Source: Clostridiaceae bacterium (lineage in GTDB: Bacteria > Bacillota > Clostridia > Peptostreptococcales > Tindalliaceae). From it: DNA of 64,000 bases. The notes beneath the pieces were generated by a model. The model made no database searches. It saw nothing but the letters and a program-made list of their open reading frames with translations, and was not told the origin of the DNA. The translations under genes were made by a program, and so were the position numbers. Shown here piece after piece: positions 17,295-26,540 of the stretch. The stretch covers positions 1 through 64,000 of the forward strand of contig JAABSW010000010.1 of assembly GCA_011390155.1 (NCBI GenBank), read 5' to 3'. Numbering within the stretch: position 1 is the first letter of the stretch; every line of letters starts with the position of its first letter.

Positions 17295-18004
17295 GAGCGA
17301 TAGATAAATGGGATAAGCAGTGCCTGGTTTTCCAAGATTTGGTAGGTTATCGTTTTAAGAATCAAGAAACTTTGCTTGAAGCCATGACCCATAGTTCCTT
17401 TGCGAATGAATGGCGTCATAAAAAGTTGCTTGACAATGAACGATTAGAGTTTTTGGGAGACTCAGTGTTAAGTTTAATCGTAAGCCATTATATCTTTGAC
17501 AAATTCAACCAGCTACCTGAGGGTGAACTTACAAAAGTAAGAGCAAATGTTGTATGCGAATCATCATTGGCATTAAAAGCCAGACGAATTCATATTGGAA
17601 AATATTTGTTATTAGGACGTGGAGAAGAAGCCAGTGGTGGAAGAGACCGTGATTCAATACTGGCAGATTGTCTTGAATCTCTTATAGCGGCGATCTACTT
17701 GGATGGAGGATATGATAAAGCCAAAGATTTTGTCATTGATAATTTTATGGATTTAATTGACCTTGCAGTAAATGGAGAATTAATGTCAGACTATAAAACT
17801 AAACTGCAGGAAATTTTACAAAGTAATACACAGGATAAAATTGAATATGTTGTGGTACGCGAAGAAGGTCCTGATCACAACAAAAAATTCTTTGTAGAAG
17901 TTGGTATCGGAGAAAAAGTGATTGGTTTTGGAGATGGGAAGAATAAAAAAGAGGCTGAGCAGAATGCTGCAAAGTTTGCAATAACAAACATGTCTAACAA
18001 ATAA
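17291..18004 (+). CDS. rnc: Ribonuclease III
   Basis: RNase III cuts double-stranded RNA in rRNA precursors and mRNAs. The catalytic signature ERLEFLGDSVLSLIVS lies near residue 55, and a second acidic site is in DSILADCLESLIAAIYLDGG. The C-terminal dsRNA-binding domain ends with GDGKNKKEAEQNAAKFAI. Length is 237 residues. It overlaps plsX by four bases and is followed by smc after 37 bases, the usual rnc-smc-ftsY order. Confidence 0.96.
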   Translation: MRAIDKWDKQCLVFQDLVGYRFKNQETLLEAMTHSSFANEWRHKKLLDNERLEFLGDSVLSLIVSHYIFDKFNQLPEGELTKVRANVVCESSLALKARRIHIGKYLLLGRGEEASGGRDRDSILADCLESLIAAIYLDGGYDKAKDFVIDNFMDLIDLAVNGELMSDYKTKLQEILQSNTQDKIEYVVVREEGPDHNKKFFVEVGIGEKVIGFGDGKNKKEAEQNAAKFAITNMSNK

Positions 18005-18041
18005 TCCATTAGTAGTAAATTAGATTGCAGGGGGGAACATA

Positions 18042-21000
18042 GTGCATTTATCAAAACTGGAAATTAAAGGATTTAAATCATTTGCACAACGTTCTGAACT
18101 GAATTTTGACAAAGGTATCACAGCTGTGGTAGGTCCAAATGGATGTGGCAAGAGTAATATTGCTGATGCCATTCGATGGGTTCTCGGAGAACAGAGCGCT
18201 CGAAGTTTGCGCGGTCATAAAATGGAAGACATCATATTTTCTGGCACAGATAGAAAAAAACCACAAGGATTGGCTGAGGTCACCATCGTATTTGACAATA
18301 AATCAGGTGAGTTGCCGGTACCTTATCAGGAAGTTGCCATAACGCGTAGAGTGTTTAGGTCTGGTGAAAGCGAATATTTATTAAACAACATTAGATGCAG
18401 ATTAAAAGATGTTAAGGAACTGCTGATGGATACGGGTATTGGTAAAGAAGGTTATTCTATTATAGGCCAGGGTAGAATTGACGAATTACTGAGCCAAAAA
18501 GGCGAAGAAAGAAGACTTTTATTTGATGAAGCGGCCGGAATAGTAAAGTTTCGCACCAGAAAAGAAGAAGCAGAGAAAAAAATGATAAAAACAGAAGAAA
18601 ATCTTTATCGGCTTAATGATATTATTTTAGAATTAAAGGGACAGATCGCCCCTCTTCGTATCCAAGCAGAAAAAGCAGAAAAATATCTGAATCTGAGAGA
18701 GAAAGTAACCTTTCTAGAGTTAGATGGCTTAATAAAGGATTATGATAAGTTTACTAATCAACTATCTGTTTTGGAGGATGAGCAAAAAAAGCATCGTGAG
18801 ATAATAGAGATGATTCGAACAGAATTAAATGAGTTGGAAGATGAGAAACAAAATAATGAAACAGATATTGAAAAGCTTAAAGCTGAACAGGATGAGTTGC
18901 AAACTAAGATTCAGGGGATAGAAAAATCTCAGGAAGAATATAAAACAACCTACTTATTAAACTGTCAGAAATTAGAACATTTTAATGAACAAAAAGAACG
19001 CTTACTACTAAATCATCAGGAAGCAGATAATCAACAAAAAAAAGAATCCATAAAACTTGATGAACTATCCAAGAAACATGAGAATCAAAAAGCACAGTTA
19101 GATGAGATGAATAACAGTTTACAGCAATTGAATAACAACATTTATACAACAACACTGCGGCTGGAAGAAAGGCAACAAAAGTTAGAAAATAATAAGGCAG
19201 GTATTGTTGAAACGTTAAATGAAATTTCAGGGCTTAAAGCCAAGCGTGAAAGAATTTGGGCTATGAGTGAATCAGCGGAAGACAGAAACAGTCAATTAAA
19301 TAATGAAATTAGACGACTCAATGAGGAACTCTCTCAAGTCTCTAAGCAGTATGATTCAGGAATGAAAGACTCAAAGAGGATTGAATCCCTTATAAAAGCC
19401 TTGATAGTTGATGTTGAATTAAATGAAGATAGTATTTCTGACATTAAGAATCGTATGAATGCGGTAGAAATGGAATTATACCAAATAAGTAAACATTATG
19501 ACCAGGTTGTTCATCGAAAAAACATGTTGGTCAATATGGAAAAATCCTTTGAAGGATTTCAAAGAGGTGTTAAAAATGTTTTGCGAGCGGTTTCACAGGA
19601 CAATCAATTATCTTCGGGTTTTCATGGCGTGGTAGCAGATTTGATACGTGTTCCAAATGGTTATGAAATCGCAATAGAAACTGCTCTAGGATCGGCGTTA
19701 CAACACTTGGTCACTGATGATGATCAACAGGCAAAAAGAATAATCGAATATCTTAAAAATCGGCATTTGGGACGAGTGACGATTCTACCTCTTACAATCA
19801 TAAAAGGCAGAATGCTAAGGCACAATGAGTTGAAAATTCTGCAAAAATATCCTACAGCATCCTGTGCCATTGATTTAATTAGCTTTCCCAGTCCATATCA
19901 AAGTATATTTGAAAGTCTTTTGGGCCGGGTGGTTATTGCAGATGATTTGGAAACAGCTATCAACATTGCGCGCGACTTTAAACATCAGATTAAAATCACA
20001 ACGGTGGAAGGGGAGCTGCTTCAGCCTGGGGGATCGATGACAGGTGGCACTTCAACAAAACAACCGGAAGGGCTGTTGGTTCGGAAACGCGAAATTGAAG
20101 AATTGGGTAAAGAAATTCATGATTTGGCAGCAAAAAAGAAAGCAGTTGAGACTATAAAATTGGACTTGGAAAACAAATTAAAAGAAATCAATCAAATGGT
20201 GCAGGAGAAAAAGAAATCATTGCTAAGCTATCAGGAGCAGAATGTGCGATTGGAAAGTGGATGCTTAAATTTAAAAAATCAGATATCAGAAAAAGAGTAT
20301 CGTTATCAGTTGCTACAGGATGAAAAAAATCAATTGAGCGAGCATCTAAAGCAATTATCTGATGATATTAGAAATCTTGAAAAAAACCTATCAGAAAAAG
20401 AAGAAGCTTTAATAAACGTGCAGCGAAATTTGGATATTGAGTTAAGTGAACAGCAAATCATCAAAAACGAAATTTCTGCACTAACAAAAAGAGTAAACAC
20501 TCAGCAAATTGAAATTGCAGAGATGACAGAAAAAGAAAAAGCAATTTTGAGTGAAATAGCATTGGTAGAACAACTCCATGACAGTGTGGTTGATAGAATT
20601 AGAATAATCGGCGAAGAAACCCGAGTCGTTCTTTCTAAACAAGAGCAAGTCTTAAAATGCATTGAGGAGGATAAAGAGAAAGAAAAAGCCATTGGGTTGG
20701 AATTAAACTATACAACAAAAAAACAGGACGAAATTAAACATTTAATTCAAACATGCCAACAAAAAATGAAAAACCTACTATCAGAGCATGACAAGGTTGC
20801 TAAAAAGAACGAAGAAATCAAAGAAACCATGCATCAATTTGAGATTAAAATCTCGAAGATTGAATGGCAGATGCAACAATTATTGGACAAATTAAGCGAA
20901 CAACATTCATTTAATGTCACCCAGGCCCGTATTTGGCTTAAGAATAATCACATGAGTGATTTGAAAATATCTGATTTAAACAGATTAAGAAATGAAATGG

Positions 21001-21626
21001 ATGAACTGGGTGATGTGCATATTGGTGCATTGGAAGAGTATAAGCGGGTACAGGAACGCTATGATTTTTTGTTACAACAGCAAAAAGATTTACTTGATTC
21101 AAAAGAGTCCTTAATGAATATTATAAACGACCTTGAAGACCATATGAAAAGTCAGTTTGAAGAGCAGTTTAATAAAATTCAAGACAAATTTAACGAGGTG
21201 TTTCAAAAATTGTTTCATGGAGGATCAACCCAATTAATTTTACAAAACCCCAATGATCTTTTAACTACAGGGATTGACATTGTAGCTCAGCCTCCAGGAA
21301 AAAAATCGCAACATTTATCATTGTTATCAGGAGGAGAAAAAGCTTTGACAGCTATTTCTTTATTATTTGGTATATTATTGGTTAAGCCTTCTCCCTTTTG
21401 TGTACTCGATGAAATAGAAGCTGCTTTGGATGACGCCAACGTCAGCAGGTTTGCAGACTATCTGATCAGTTTATCAGAAGGGATTCAATTTATCGTTGTC
21501 ACACACAAGAAACAGACCATGGAAAGAGCAGATACACTGTATGGCATTACAATGCAAGAGAAAGGCATTTCAAAATTACTGACGTTAAAACTACAGGAGA
21601 TTGATGAAAATATGATCGCTGGATAA
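18042..21626 (+). CDS. smc: Chromosome segregation protein SMC
   Basis: The 1194-residue SMC ATPase acts with ScpA and ScpB to compact and separate chromosomes. Walker A is VGPNGCGKSN near the start. Two long coiled coils (about 165-500 and 670-1020) flank the hinge at about 515-660, with FHGVVADLI and a glycine-rich GGSMTGG end. The C terminus holds the ABC signature LSGGEKALTAISLLF and Walker B CVLDEIEAALDD. The start is GTG after GGGGGGAA. scpA and scpB are not in the window. Length and motifs are complete, with no sign of damage. Confidence 0.97.
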   Translation: MHLSKLEIKGFKSFAQRSELNFDKGITAVVGPNGCGKSNIADAIRWVLGEQSARSLRGHKMEDIIFSGTDRKKPQGLAEVTIVFDNKSGELPVPYQEVAITRRVFRSGESEYLLNNIRCRLKDVKELLMDTGIGKEGYSIIGQGRIDELLSQKGEERRLLFDEAAGIVKFRTRKEEAEKKMIKTEENLYRLNDIILELKGQIAPLRIQAEKAEKYLNLREKVTFLELDGLIKDYDKFTNQLSVLEDEQKKHREIIEMIRTELNELEDEKQNNETDIEKLKAEQDELQTKIQGIEKSQEEYKTTYLLNCQKLEHFNEQKERLLLNHQEADNQQKKESIKLDELSKKHENQKAQLDEMNNSLQQLNNNIYTTTLRLEERQQKLENNKAGIVETLNEISGLKAKRERIWAMSESAEDRNSQLNNEIRRLNEELSQVSKQYDSGMKDSKRIESLIKALIVDVELNEDSISDIKNRMNAVEMELYQISKHYDQVVHRKNMLVNMEKSFEGFQRGVKNVLRAVSQDNQLSSGFHGVVADLIRVPNGYEIAIETALGSALQHLVTDDDQQAKRIIEYLKNRHLGRVTILPLTIIKGRMLRHNELKILQKYPTASCAIDLISFPSPYQSIFESLLGRVVIADDLETAINIARDFKHQIKITTVEGELLQPGGSMTGGTSTKQPEGLLVRKREIEELGKEIHDLAAKKKAVETIKLDLENKLKEINQMVQEKKKSLLSYQEQNVRLESGCLNLKNQISEKEYRYQLLQDEKNQLSEHLKQLSDDIRNLEKNLSEKEEALINVQRNLDIELSEQQIIKNEISALTKRVNTQQIEIAEMTEKEKAILSEIALVEQLHDSVVDRIRIIGEETRVVLSKQEQVLKCIEEDKEKEKAIGLELNYTTKKQDEIKHLIQTCQQKMKNLLSEHDKVAKKNEEIKETMHQFEIKISKIEWQMQQLLDKLSEQHSFNVTQARIWLKNNHMSDLKISDLNRLRNEMDELGDVHIGALEEYKRVQERYDFLLQQQKDLLDSKESLMNIINDLEDHMKSQFEEQFNKIQDKFNEVFQKLFHGGSTQLILQNPNDLLTTGIDIVAQPPGKKSQHLSLLSGGEKALTAISLLFGILLVKPSPFCVLDEIEAALDDANVSRFADYLISLSEGIQFIVVTHKKQTMERADTLYGITMQEKGISKLLTLKLQEIDENMIAG

Positions 21627-21651
21627 AATATTTGAAGTAGGAGGAATACCG

Positions 21652-22584
21652 ATGGCGATAAATGAACAACCCACAAGTTTTTTTCACAAACTGAAGCAAG
21701 GATTGAGTAAAACAACAAAAGGATTTTCAGATCGAATTGATTCATTGGTTAATGGGTACGATATTCTTGATGATGATTTTTATGCTGAACTTGAAGAAAT
21801 TCTTATAACGGCAGATGTTGGCTTTGAAATGACAATGGAGTTAATTGACTCATTAAAAACGAAAGTTCGGGAGCGTAAAACTGATGATCCTTACATTGTT
21901 AAAACACTACTAAAAGAGTTGATTGTGGATGCTTTAAGTATAGGTGAAGTAAAGATGAACATTGATAAGGCTCCTTCTATCATACTGGTTGTGGGTGTGA
22001 ATGGTGTTGGTAAAACAACCACGATTGGTAAGTTGGCCAATCATTTTAATGAAAGCGGTAAAAAAATATTATTGGCCGCGGGTGATACATTTCGGGCAGG
22101 AGCGATAGATCAGCTTGAAATATGGGGAAGTAGAAGCAATGTGCCAGTTATACGACATCAGGAAGGGGCAGATCCAGCTGCAGTTATTTTTGACGCTATA
22201 CATGCAGCAAAAGCTAGAAAGACAGATATACTGATATGTGATACTGCGGGGCGACTACACAACAAGAAAAACTTAATGAATGAACTTGGCAAAATATTCA
22301 AGGTAGTTGATCGTGAATATCCGGAAGCGAGTAAAGAAATACTGTTGGTGTTAGATGCAACAACTGGCCAAAATGCATTACAACAAGCTAAAGTGTTTGG
22401 AGAAGTAGCTGGGATCACAGGTATTGTGTTAACTAAATTGGATGGCACTGCCAAGGGTGGAATTATTTTGGCCATTGTTAAGGGTATGGGAATACCCGTC
22501 AAAATGATAGGTGTAGGTGAGCAGATGGACGATCTGCAGCCCTTTAACGCAATAGAATTCACTGCCGCTCTACTGGGCGATTAA
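21652..22584 (+). CDS. ftsY: Signal recognition particle receptor FtsY
   Basis: FtsY is the membrane-associated SRP receptor GTPase that partners Ffh. The 310-residue protein has a short N region without the long acidic domain, then the N domain and the G domain. G1 is VGVNGVGKTTTIGKLA, G3 DTAGRLHNKKNLM and G4 TKLDGTAKGG. AGGAGG lies upstream of ATG. It is followed not by ylxM directly but by 323 bases carrying structured element B and a new promoter. Confidence 0.96.
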   Translation: MAINEQPTSFFHKLKQGLSKTTKGFSDRIDSLVNGYDILDDDFYAELEEILITADVGFEMTMELIDSLKTKVRERKTDDPYIVKTLLKELIVDALSIGEVKMNIDKAPSIILVVGVNGVGKTTTIGKLANHFNESGKKILLAAGDTFRAGAIDQLEIWGSRSNVPVIRHQEGADPAAVIFDAIHAAKARKTDILICDTAGRLHNKKNLMNELGKIFKVVDREYPEASKEILLVLDATTGQNALQQAKVFGEVAGITGIVLTKLDGTAKGGIILAIVKGMGIPVKMIGVGEQMDDLQPFNAIEFTAALLGD

Positions 22585-22593
22585 TGTAGCTAT

Positions 22594-22775
22594 GATTTAG
22601 CCGATGACTACCACCGCTTATCTCCCTCTTTTGAAAGAAGGAGATAAGCCATGCTGCATCCCAGTTCAAGATGAACAAACGAAGTATCTGCCACCTACGT
22701 ATAGATAACACAGAAAACACATTCTAACCTTGTGATGGTGTTAGAAGTCCGCCAGAAGTTTAGAATCCATTCTAT
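22594..22775 (+). ncRNA. Structured RNA element, copy B (unassigned class)
   Basis: This begins ten bases after ftsY and is homologous to copy A near 8.3 kb. Matching blocks occur in the same order: CCGATGACTA (22601-22610), AGAAGGAGATAAG (22636-22648), TGCTGCATCCC, AAGTATCTGCCACC (22682-22695), CATTCTAACCTT (22720-22731), AAGTCCGCCAGA (22745-22756) and GAATCC (22763-22768). A perfect nine-base stem pairs CTTATCTCC with GGAGATAAG. TTCTAAC pairs with GTTAGAA around an 11-base loop; copy A has a weaker form at the same place. A clear ylxM promoter lies downstream, so this copy is outside the leader made from that promoter. It could be an ftsY 3' RNA, an independent RNA or a repeat. Confidence 0.65.
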
Positions 22776-22833
22776 TTCTGCACTAATTGAAAAACAGTGG
22801 ACAAAGTGATTAAAGAATGTAAAGGAATTTTGC

Positions 22834-22862
22834 TTGACATCTCTTGAAATATCGATTAGAAT
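22834..22862 (+). promoter_or_regulatory. Sigma-A promoter of ylxM-ffh
   Basis: TTGACA and TAGAAT are 17 bases apart, near consensus. The predicted start is at about 22869, leaving a short leader before ylxM. Its position after element B separates that element from the ylxM-ffh message. Confidence 0.78.
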
Positions 22863-22907
22863 ACCTATGTACCCGTAAAGCAAATAACCTTTACATTGGT
22901 GATGAGC

Positions 22908-23285
22908 ATGATGGATAAAAATACTAATTATATACTTTTGTTTGACTGTTACCAGGCTCTTTTAACAGATAAACAACGGGAAATGATGGACCTTTATTAT
23001 AACCAGGACTTCACACTGGTTGAAATTGCCGAGGAAATGAACATATCCAGGCAGGGTGTCTATGACCATCTAAAAAGAACGGAGCATTTGCTACAACAAT
23101 ATGAAGATAAAATGGGTTTATTAGCATCATTTCAAAGGCAAAATAAAGTAATTCAAAGGATGAAAAAAAATATATCCAGTATCGAATCTCAATTAGTTGG
23201 GAATCAGAATGCAGAAGATTTGCTAAGGCAACTTAAGCAACTAAAGGATTCATTGGAGCAACTATATCTAATTAGCACCTCTTAA
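22908..23285 (+). CDS. ylxM: Putative SRP-associated DNA-binding protein YlxM (UPF0122)
   Basis: A 125-residue sigma-70 region-4-like helix-turn-helix protein. The sequence LLTDKQREMMDLYYNQDFTL and EIAEEMNISRQGVYDHLKRT are diagnostic. In Bacillota ylxM almost always precedes ffh, and in Streptococcus the protein binds SRP components. The remaining 60 residues are a helical coiled-coil tail. I placed the start at ATG 22908 after GGTGATG; ATG 22911 is equally possible. Five bases separate its stop from ffh's first possible start. Confidence 0.9.
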   Translation: MMDKNTNYILLFDCYQALLTDKQREMMDLYYNQDFTLVEIAEEMNISRQGVYDHLKRTEHLLQQYEDKMGLLASFQRQNKVIQRMKKNISSIESQLVGNQNAEDLLRQLKQLKDSLEQLYLISTS

Positions 23286-23298
23286 GGGGATGGGTACA

Positions 23299-24645
23299 AT
23301 GATCTTTGAAGGACTTTCCGAAAAACTACAGAACACATTACAAAAGTTAAAAGGAAAAGGTAAATTAACAGAAAATGATGTTAAGGAAGCAATGAGAGAA
23401 GTTAAGCTCGCCTTGCTGGAAGCTGATGTCAATTTCAAAGTAGTTAAAGACTTTATAAAACGGGTGACTGACAGAGCCATTGGTTCAGAAGTAATGGAAT
23501 CACTAACACCAGGCCAGCACGTTATAAAGATTGTTAATGAAGAATTAACAGCTCTGATGGGTAGTGGTCAGAGTAAGTTGACTTTTTCTTCAAAACCGCC
23601 AACTGTCTACATGATGGTGGGTTTACAGGGGTCTGGGAAAACAACAACTTGCGGAAAATTGGCAAAACTATTGAAAAAACAACAGAAAAATCCATTGTTG
23701 GTAGCATGTGATGTCTATAGACCTGCAGCAATTCAACAGCTAAAAACAGTAGGAAGTAAAATTGATACACCTGTTTTTTCAATGGGTGATGCAGTTAGTC
23801 CAGTGAATATAGCTAAAGCTGGAATTGAGCAAGCCTTGAGACAAGGGCTCGATACTGTGATAATTGATACCGCCGGACGGTTACACATTGATGATACACT
23901 TATGAATGAGCTTTTGGATGTTAAATCTGCAGTTAAGCCACAGGAAATATTGTTGGTGGTTGATGCCATGACAGGTCAGGATGCTGTCAATGTAGCGGAA
24001 CAGTTTCATGAAAAAATTGGGATAGATGGTGTCATTCTAACAAAACTTGATGGTGATACAAGAGGTGGAGCAGCTTTATCTGTTAGGGCGGTAACACAGA
24101 AGCCTATTAAATTTGTTGGCTTAGGTGAAAAAGTTGATGAATTTGAACCTTTTTATCCCGATAGAATGGCATCCCGTATTCTTGGCATGGGAGATATGCT
24201 GAGTTTGATAGAGAAAGCCCAGTCAAACATAGACATGAGTAAAGCCCAGGAACTGGAAAAGCGAATGCGCACTCAGCAGTTTACCTTTGATGATTTTCTG
24301 GACCAGCTTCAGCAAATGAAAAACATGGGATCAATGAATCAAATACTTCAAATGATACCAGGCATGGGAGGAAAACAGCTTAAGAATATTGATGTGGATG
24401 ACCGTGAACTTGTATACATTGAAGCAATCATTCAGTCCATGACAAAGGCTGAAAGAAATAATCCAGGCATTATCAACGGGAGCAGAAGAAAACGCATTGC
24501 AATTGGTAGTGGTACAAGTATCCAACAGGTCAACAAATTATTAAAACAGTTTGAACAAACACGCAAAATGATGAAACAGTTTATGGACATGGAGAAAGGC
24601 ATGAAAAAAGGAAATAAATTTAAACTGCCATTTCCCGGAATGTAA
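23299..24645 (+). CDS. ffh: Signal recognition particle protein Ffh
   Basis: Ffh is the SRP54 homologue that binds 4.5S RNA and signal peptides. The N terminus MIFEGLSEKLQNTLQKLKGK is typical. G1 is GLQGSGKTTTCGKLA, followed by DVYRPAAIQQL, DTAGRLHIDD and TKLDGDTRGG. The C-terminal M domain is methionine-rich, with MNQILQMIPGMG and an RNA-binding SGTSIQQVNKLLKQFEQT stretch. Length is 448 residues from ATG 23299, which has AGGGGATG upstream; ATG 23290 overlaps that site. Confidence 0.96.
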   Translation: MIFEGLSEKLQNTLQKLKGKGKLTENDVKEAMREVKLALLEADVNFKVVKDFIKRVTDRAIGSEVMESLTPGQHVIKIVNEELTALMGSGQSKLTFSSKPPTVYMMVGLQGSGKTTTCGKLAKLLKKQQKNPLLVACDVYRPAAIQQLKTVGSKIDTPVFSMGDAVSPVNIAKAGIEQALRQGLDTVIIDTAGRLHIDDTLMNELLDVKSAVKPQEILLVVDAMTGQDAVNVAEQFHEKIGIDGVILTKLDGDTRGGAALSVRAVTQKPIKFVGLGEKVDEFEPFYPDRMASRILGMGDMLSLIEKAQSNIDMSKAQELEKRMRTQQFTFDDFLDQLQQMKNMGSMNQILQMIPGMGGKQLKNIDVDDRELVYIEAIIQSMTKAERNNPGIINGSRRKRIAIGSGTSIQQVNKLLKQFEQTRKMMKQFMDMEKGMKKGNKFKLPFPGM

Positions 24646-24693
24646 GTTAATAACAGCAGTTATGGTACTAAGCATGTGAAGGAGGTGAAAAGT

Positions 24694-24939
24694 ATGGCGG
24701 TAAAAATCAGACTTAAAAGAATGGGTGCAAAGAAACGTCCTTTCTACCGAATTGTTGTTGCAGATAGTCGCGCTCCTCGGGACGGACGATTTATTGAAGA
24801 AATTGGCTTTTATAATCCTGTTTCAGAACCCAAGGAAGTTAAAATTGATCAGGAGAAAGCACAAAAATGGTTATCAAACGGTGCTAAACCAACAGAAACT
24901 GTACGAATTTTATTGAAAAACAATGGAATCGTGGAGTAA
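24694..24939 (+). CDS. rpsP: 30S ribosomal protein bS16
   Basis: An 81-residue bS16 beginning [20 protein letters not shown], with [28 protein letters not shown] lies just before ATG 24694; an in-frame GTG 18 bases upstream is not used, since it precedes the binding site. It heads the conserved rpsP-khpA-rimM-trmD-rplS group and is probably transcribed from the ylxM promoter. Confidence 0.97.
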   Translation: MAVKIRLKRMGAKKRPFYRIVVADSRAPRDGRFIEEIGFYNPVSEPKEVKIDQEKAQKWLSNGAKPTETVRILLKNNGIVE

Positions 24940-24971
24940 ACTGTACCTGGTGAATAAGGGAGGAACGAAAC

Positions 24972-25199
24972 ATGGGCTATTTGGTGGAGTTAATTGCGAA
25001 AGCCCTGGTAGACAATCCGGATCAGGTTCATGTCAATGAGGTGGAAGGAAGTTCGACCATCACGATTGAATTGCACGTGGCGCCTGAAGATATGGGTAAG
25101 GTCATTGGAAAACAAGGCCGTATTGCCAAAGCGATTCGCACCGTAGTAAAAGCAGCGGCAACAAAAGAAAGTAAAAAAGTAATTGTAGAAATTGTGTAG
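24972..25199 (+). CDS. khpA: KH-domain RNA-binding protein KhpA (YlqC)
   Basis: A 75-residue single-KH-domain RNA-binding protein. The GxxG loop is in [15 protein letters not shown]. In Streptococcus and other Gram-positives KhpA partners KhpB (Jag/EloR) and affects cell elongation and small RNA binding. GGGAGGAA precedes ATG. Its place between rpsP and rimM is highly conserved in Bacillota. Confidence 0.94.
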   Translation: MGYLVELIAKALVDNPDQVHVNEVEGSSTITIELHVAPEDMGKVIGKQGRIAKAIRTVVKAAATKESKKVIVEIV

Positions 25200-25255
25200 T
25201 TGGTTGTTATGACTGCATTGATTCTCACCGCAAACGGACCGGTGGAGGTTGAAAG

Positions 25256-25759
25256 ATGAAATATTTAAAAGTTGGCGTTATAACAACAACGCATGGTCTT
25301 CGTGGCGGAATAAAAGTACTTCCTATGACAGATCGCCTGGACAGGTTTAAAAACCTGGAATGGGTCTATATTGAAGGTCATGATAATAAATGGTTTATTA
25401 AAGATGTTAAAATAAGACCTAAAGATGTGATTGTTGTATTGGAAGGACTGGACACCATTGAAAAAGTTGAACCTTTTAAGGGAAAATATCTCTTAACAGA
25501 TGAAGATCAACGCCAAGAACTTGAAGATGACCGGTATTATGTTGCAGATCTGATAGGTCTTCAGGTACATCTTATGAATGGTGAATTCATTGGAACATTG
25601 ACACAGGTTATACCAACGGGAGCACATGATATTTATGTTGTTAAATCCATTAATGGAGAAAAAGAATGGATGATTCCGGCTGTAAAAGCATTTATTAAAG
25701 AGATATTAATGGAGGAAGGTAAAGTTTTCATCGAACCAATTGAAGGGTTATTGACATGA
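25256..25759 (+). CDS. rimM: Ribosome maturation factor RimM
   Basis: RimM helps form the 30S head by binding protein uS19. The N-terminal RimM domain begins with KVGVITTTHGLRGGIKVLP. The C-terminal PRC-barrel part contains DLIGLQV and ends with FIEPIEGLL. Length is 167 residues. It overlaps trmD by four bases (ATGA), the usual coupling. GGTGGAGG precedes the start. Confidence 0.96.
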   Translation: MKYLKVGVITTTHGLRGGIKVLPMTDRLDRFKNLEWVYIEGHDNKWFIKDVKIRPKDVIVVLEGLDTIEKVEPFKGKYLLTDEDQRQELEDDRYYVADLIGLQVHLMNGEFIGTLTQVIPTGAHDIYVVKSINGEKEWMIPAVKAFIKEILMEEGKVFIEPIEGLLT

Positions 25760-26499
25760 ACATTGAGGTGTTAACTCTTTTTCCAGAAACGATGGATCAA
25801 ATATTTAGTTTTAGTATTGTGAAAAGAGCACGAGAGAAAGGATTGTTAAATATACACTGTCATCAAATAAGAGATTTTGCAGATAACAAACATGGCAGTG
25901 TTGATGATTATCCTTATGGTGGAGGTTGTGGGATGGTGATGACACCTCAACCAATCTTTGATGCTCATGAGTTTGTTTTACAAAATAACGAACACATAAA
26001 AAGTGATGTTCGTACCATTTACTGCACACCTAAAGGGCAGGTCTTTAGCCAGGAACTAGCAATAGAACTAGCAAAAGAAGAATCCTTAATATTTTTGTGC
26101 GGGCATTATGAAGGTGTGGATCAGCGCGTGATAGACGAATTGGTGACAGATGAGATCTCCATTGGTGATTATGTTTTGACAGGTGGTGAACTACCGACAG
26201 CAGTCATGGTAGACGCTATCAGCAGAATGATACCAGGAGTACTCAGAGAAGACATCAGTTTTCAGGAAGAATCTTTGTTTGACGGACTGCTTGAGTACCC
26301 CCACTATACGAGACCTGCTGACTTTAGAGGTTTAAAAGTACCAGAGGTTCTTTTGTCGGGTCACCATAAAAAAATTCAAGAGTGGCGCCACCTTAAAGCA
26401 ATTCGAGAAACATATTTGAAGCGACCAGATATAATTAAACCTGATCGACTTACAGATAAAGATGTAGAATTAATCAATCGGTTTAAAATGAAAGAATGA
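25756..26499 (+). CDS. trmD: tRNA (guanine-N1-)-methyltransferase TrmD
   Basis: TrmD methylates G37 of tRNAs to prevent +1 frameshifting. It starts MNIEVLTLFPETM, then carries the SPOUT-fold SAM knot CGHYEGVDQRVID, EISIGDYVLTGGELP and MIPGVL. Length is 247 residues. It overlaps rimM, and its stop is followed at once by a separate promoter for rplS. Confidence 0.97.
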   Translation: MNIEVLTLFPETMDQIFSFSIVKRAREKGLLNIHCHQIRDFADNKHGSVDDYPYGGGCGMVMTPQPIFDAHEFVLQNNEHIKSDVRTIYCTPKGQVFSQELAIELAKEESLIFLCGHYEGVDQRVIDELVTDEISIGDYVLTGGELPTAVMVDAISRMIPGVLREDISFQEESLFDGLLEYPHYTRPADFRGLKVPEVLLSGHHKKIQEWRHLKAIRETYLKRPDIIKPDRLTDKDVELINRFKMKE

Positions 26500-26503
26500 T
26501 GGA

Positions 26504-26532
26504 TTGTACCTTGTATAATGGCATGGTATAAT
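26504..26532 (+). promoter_or_regulatory. Extended -10 promoter of rplS
   Basis: TTGTAC, 17 bases, then TGG-TATAAT. The extended -10 supports it. Another TATAAT lies 13 bases upstream (26514-26519), so start heterogeneity is possible. Predicted transcription starts near 26539, immediately before the L19 leader. Confidence 0.65.
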
Positions 26533-26540
26533 GACTCGAA

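Noticed and set aside
22594-22775. Copy B as the SRP 4.5S RNA because of its neighbours ftsY and ffh
   Set aside because: The conserved SRP loop with GGAAGGAAGCAGC-like sequence is missing, and a homologous copy exists next to unrelated genes.
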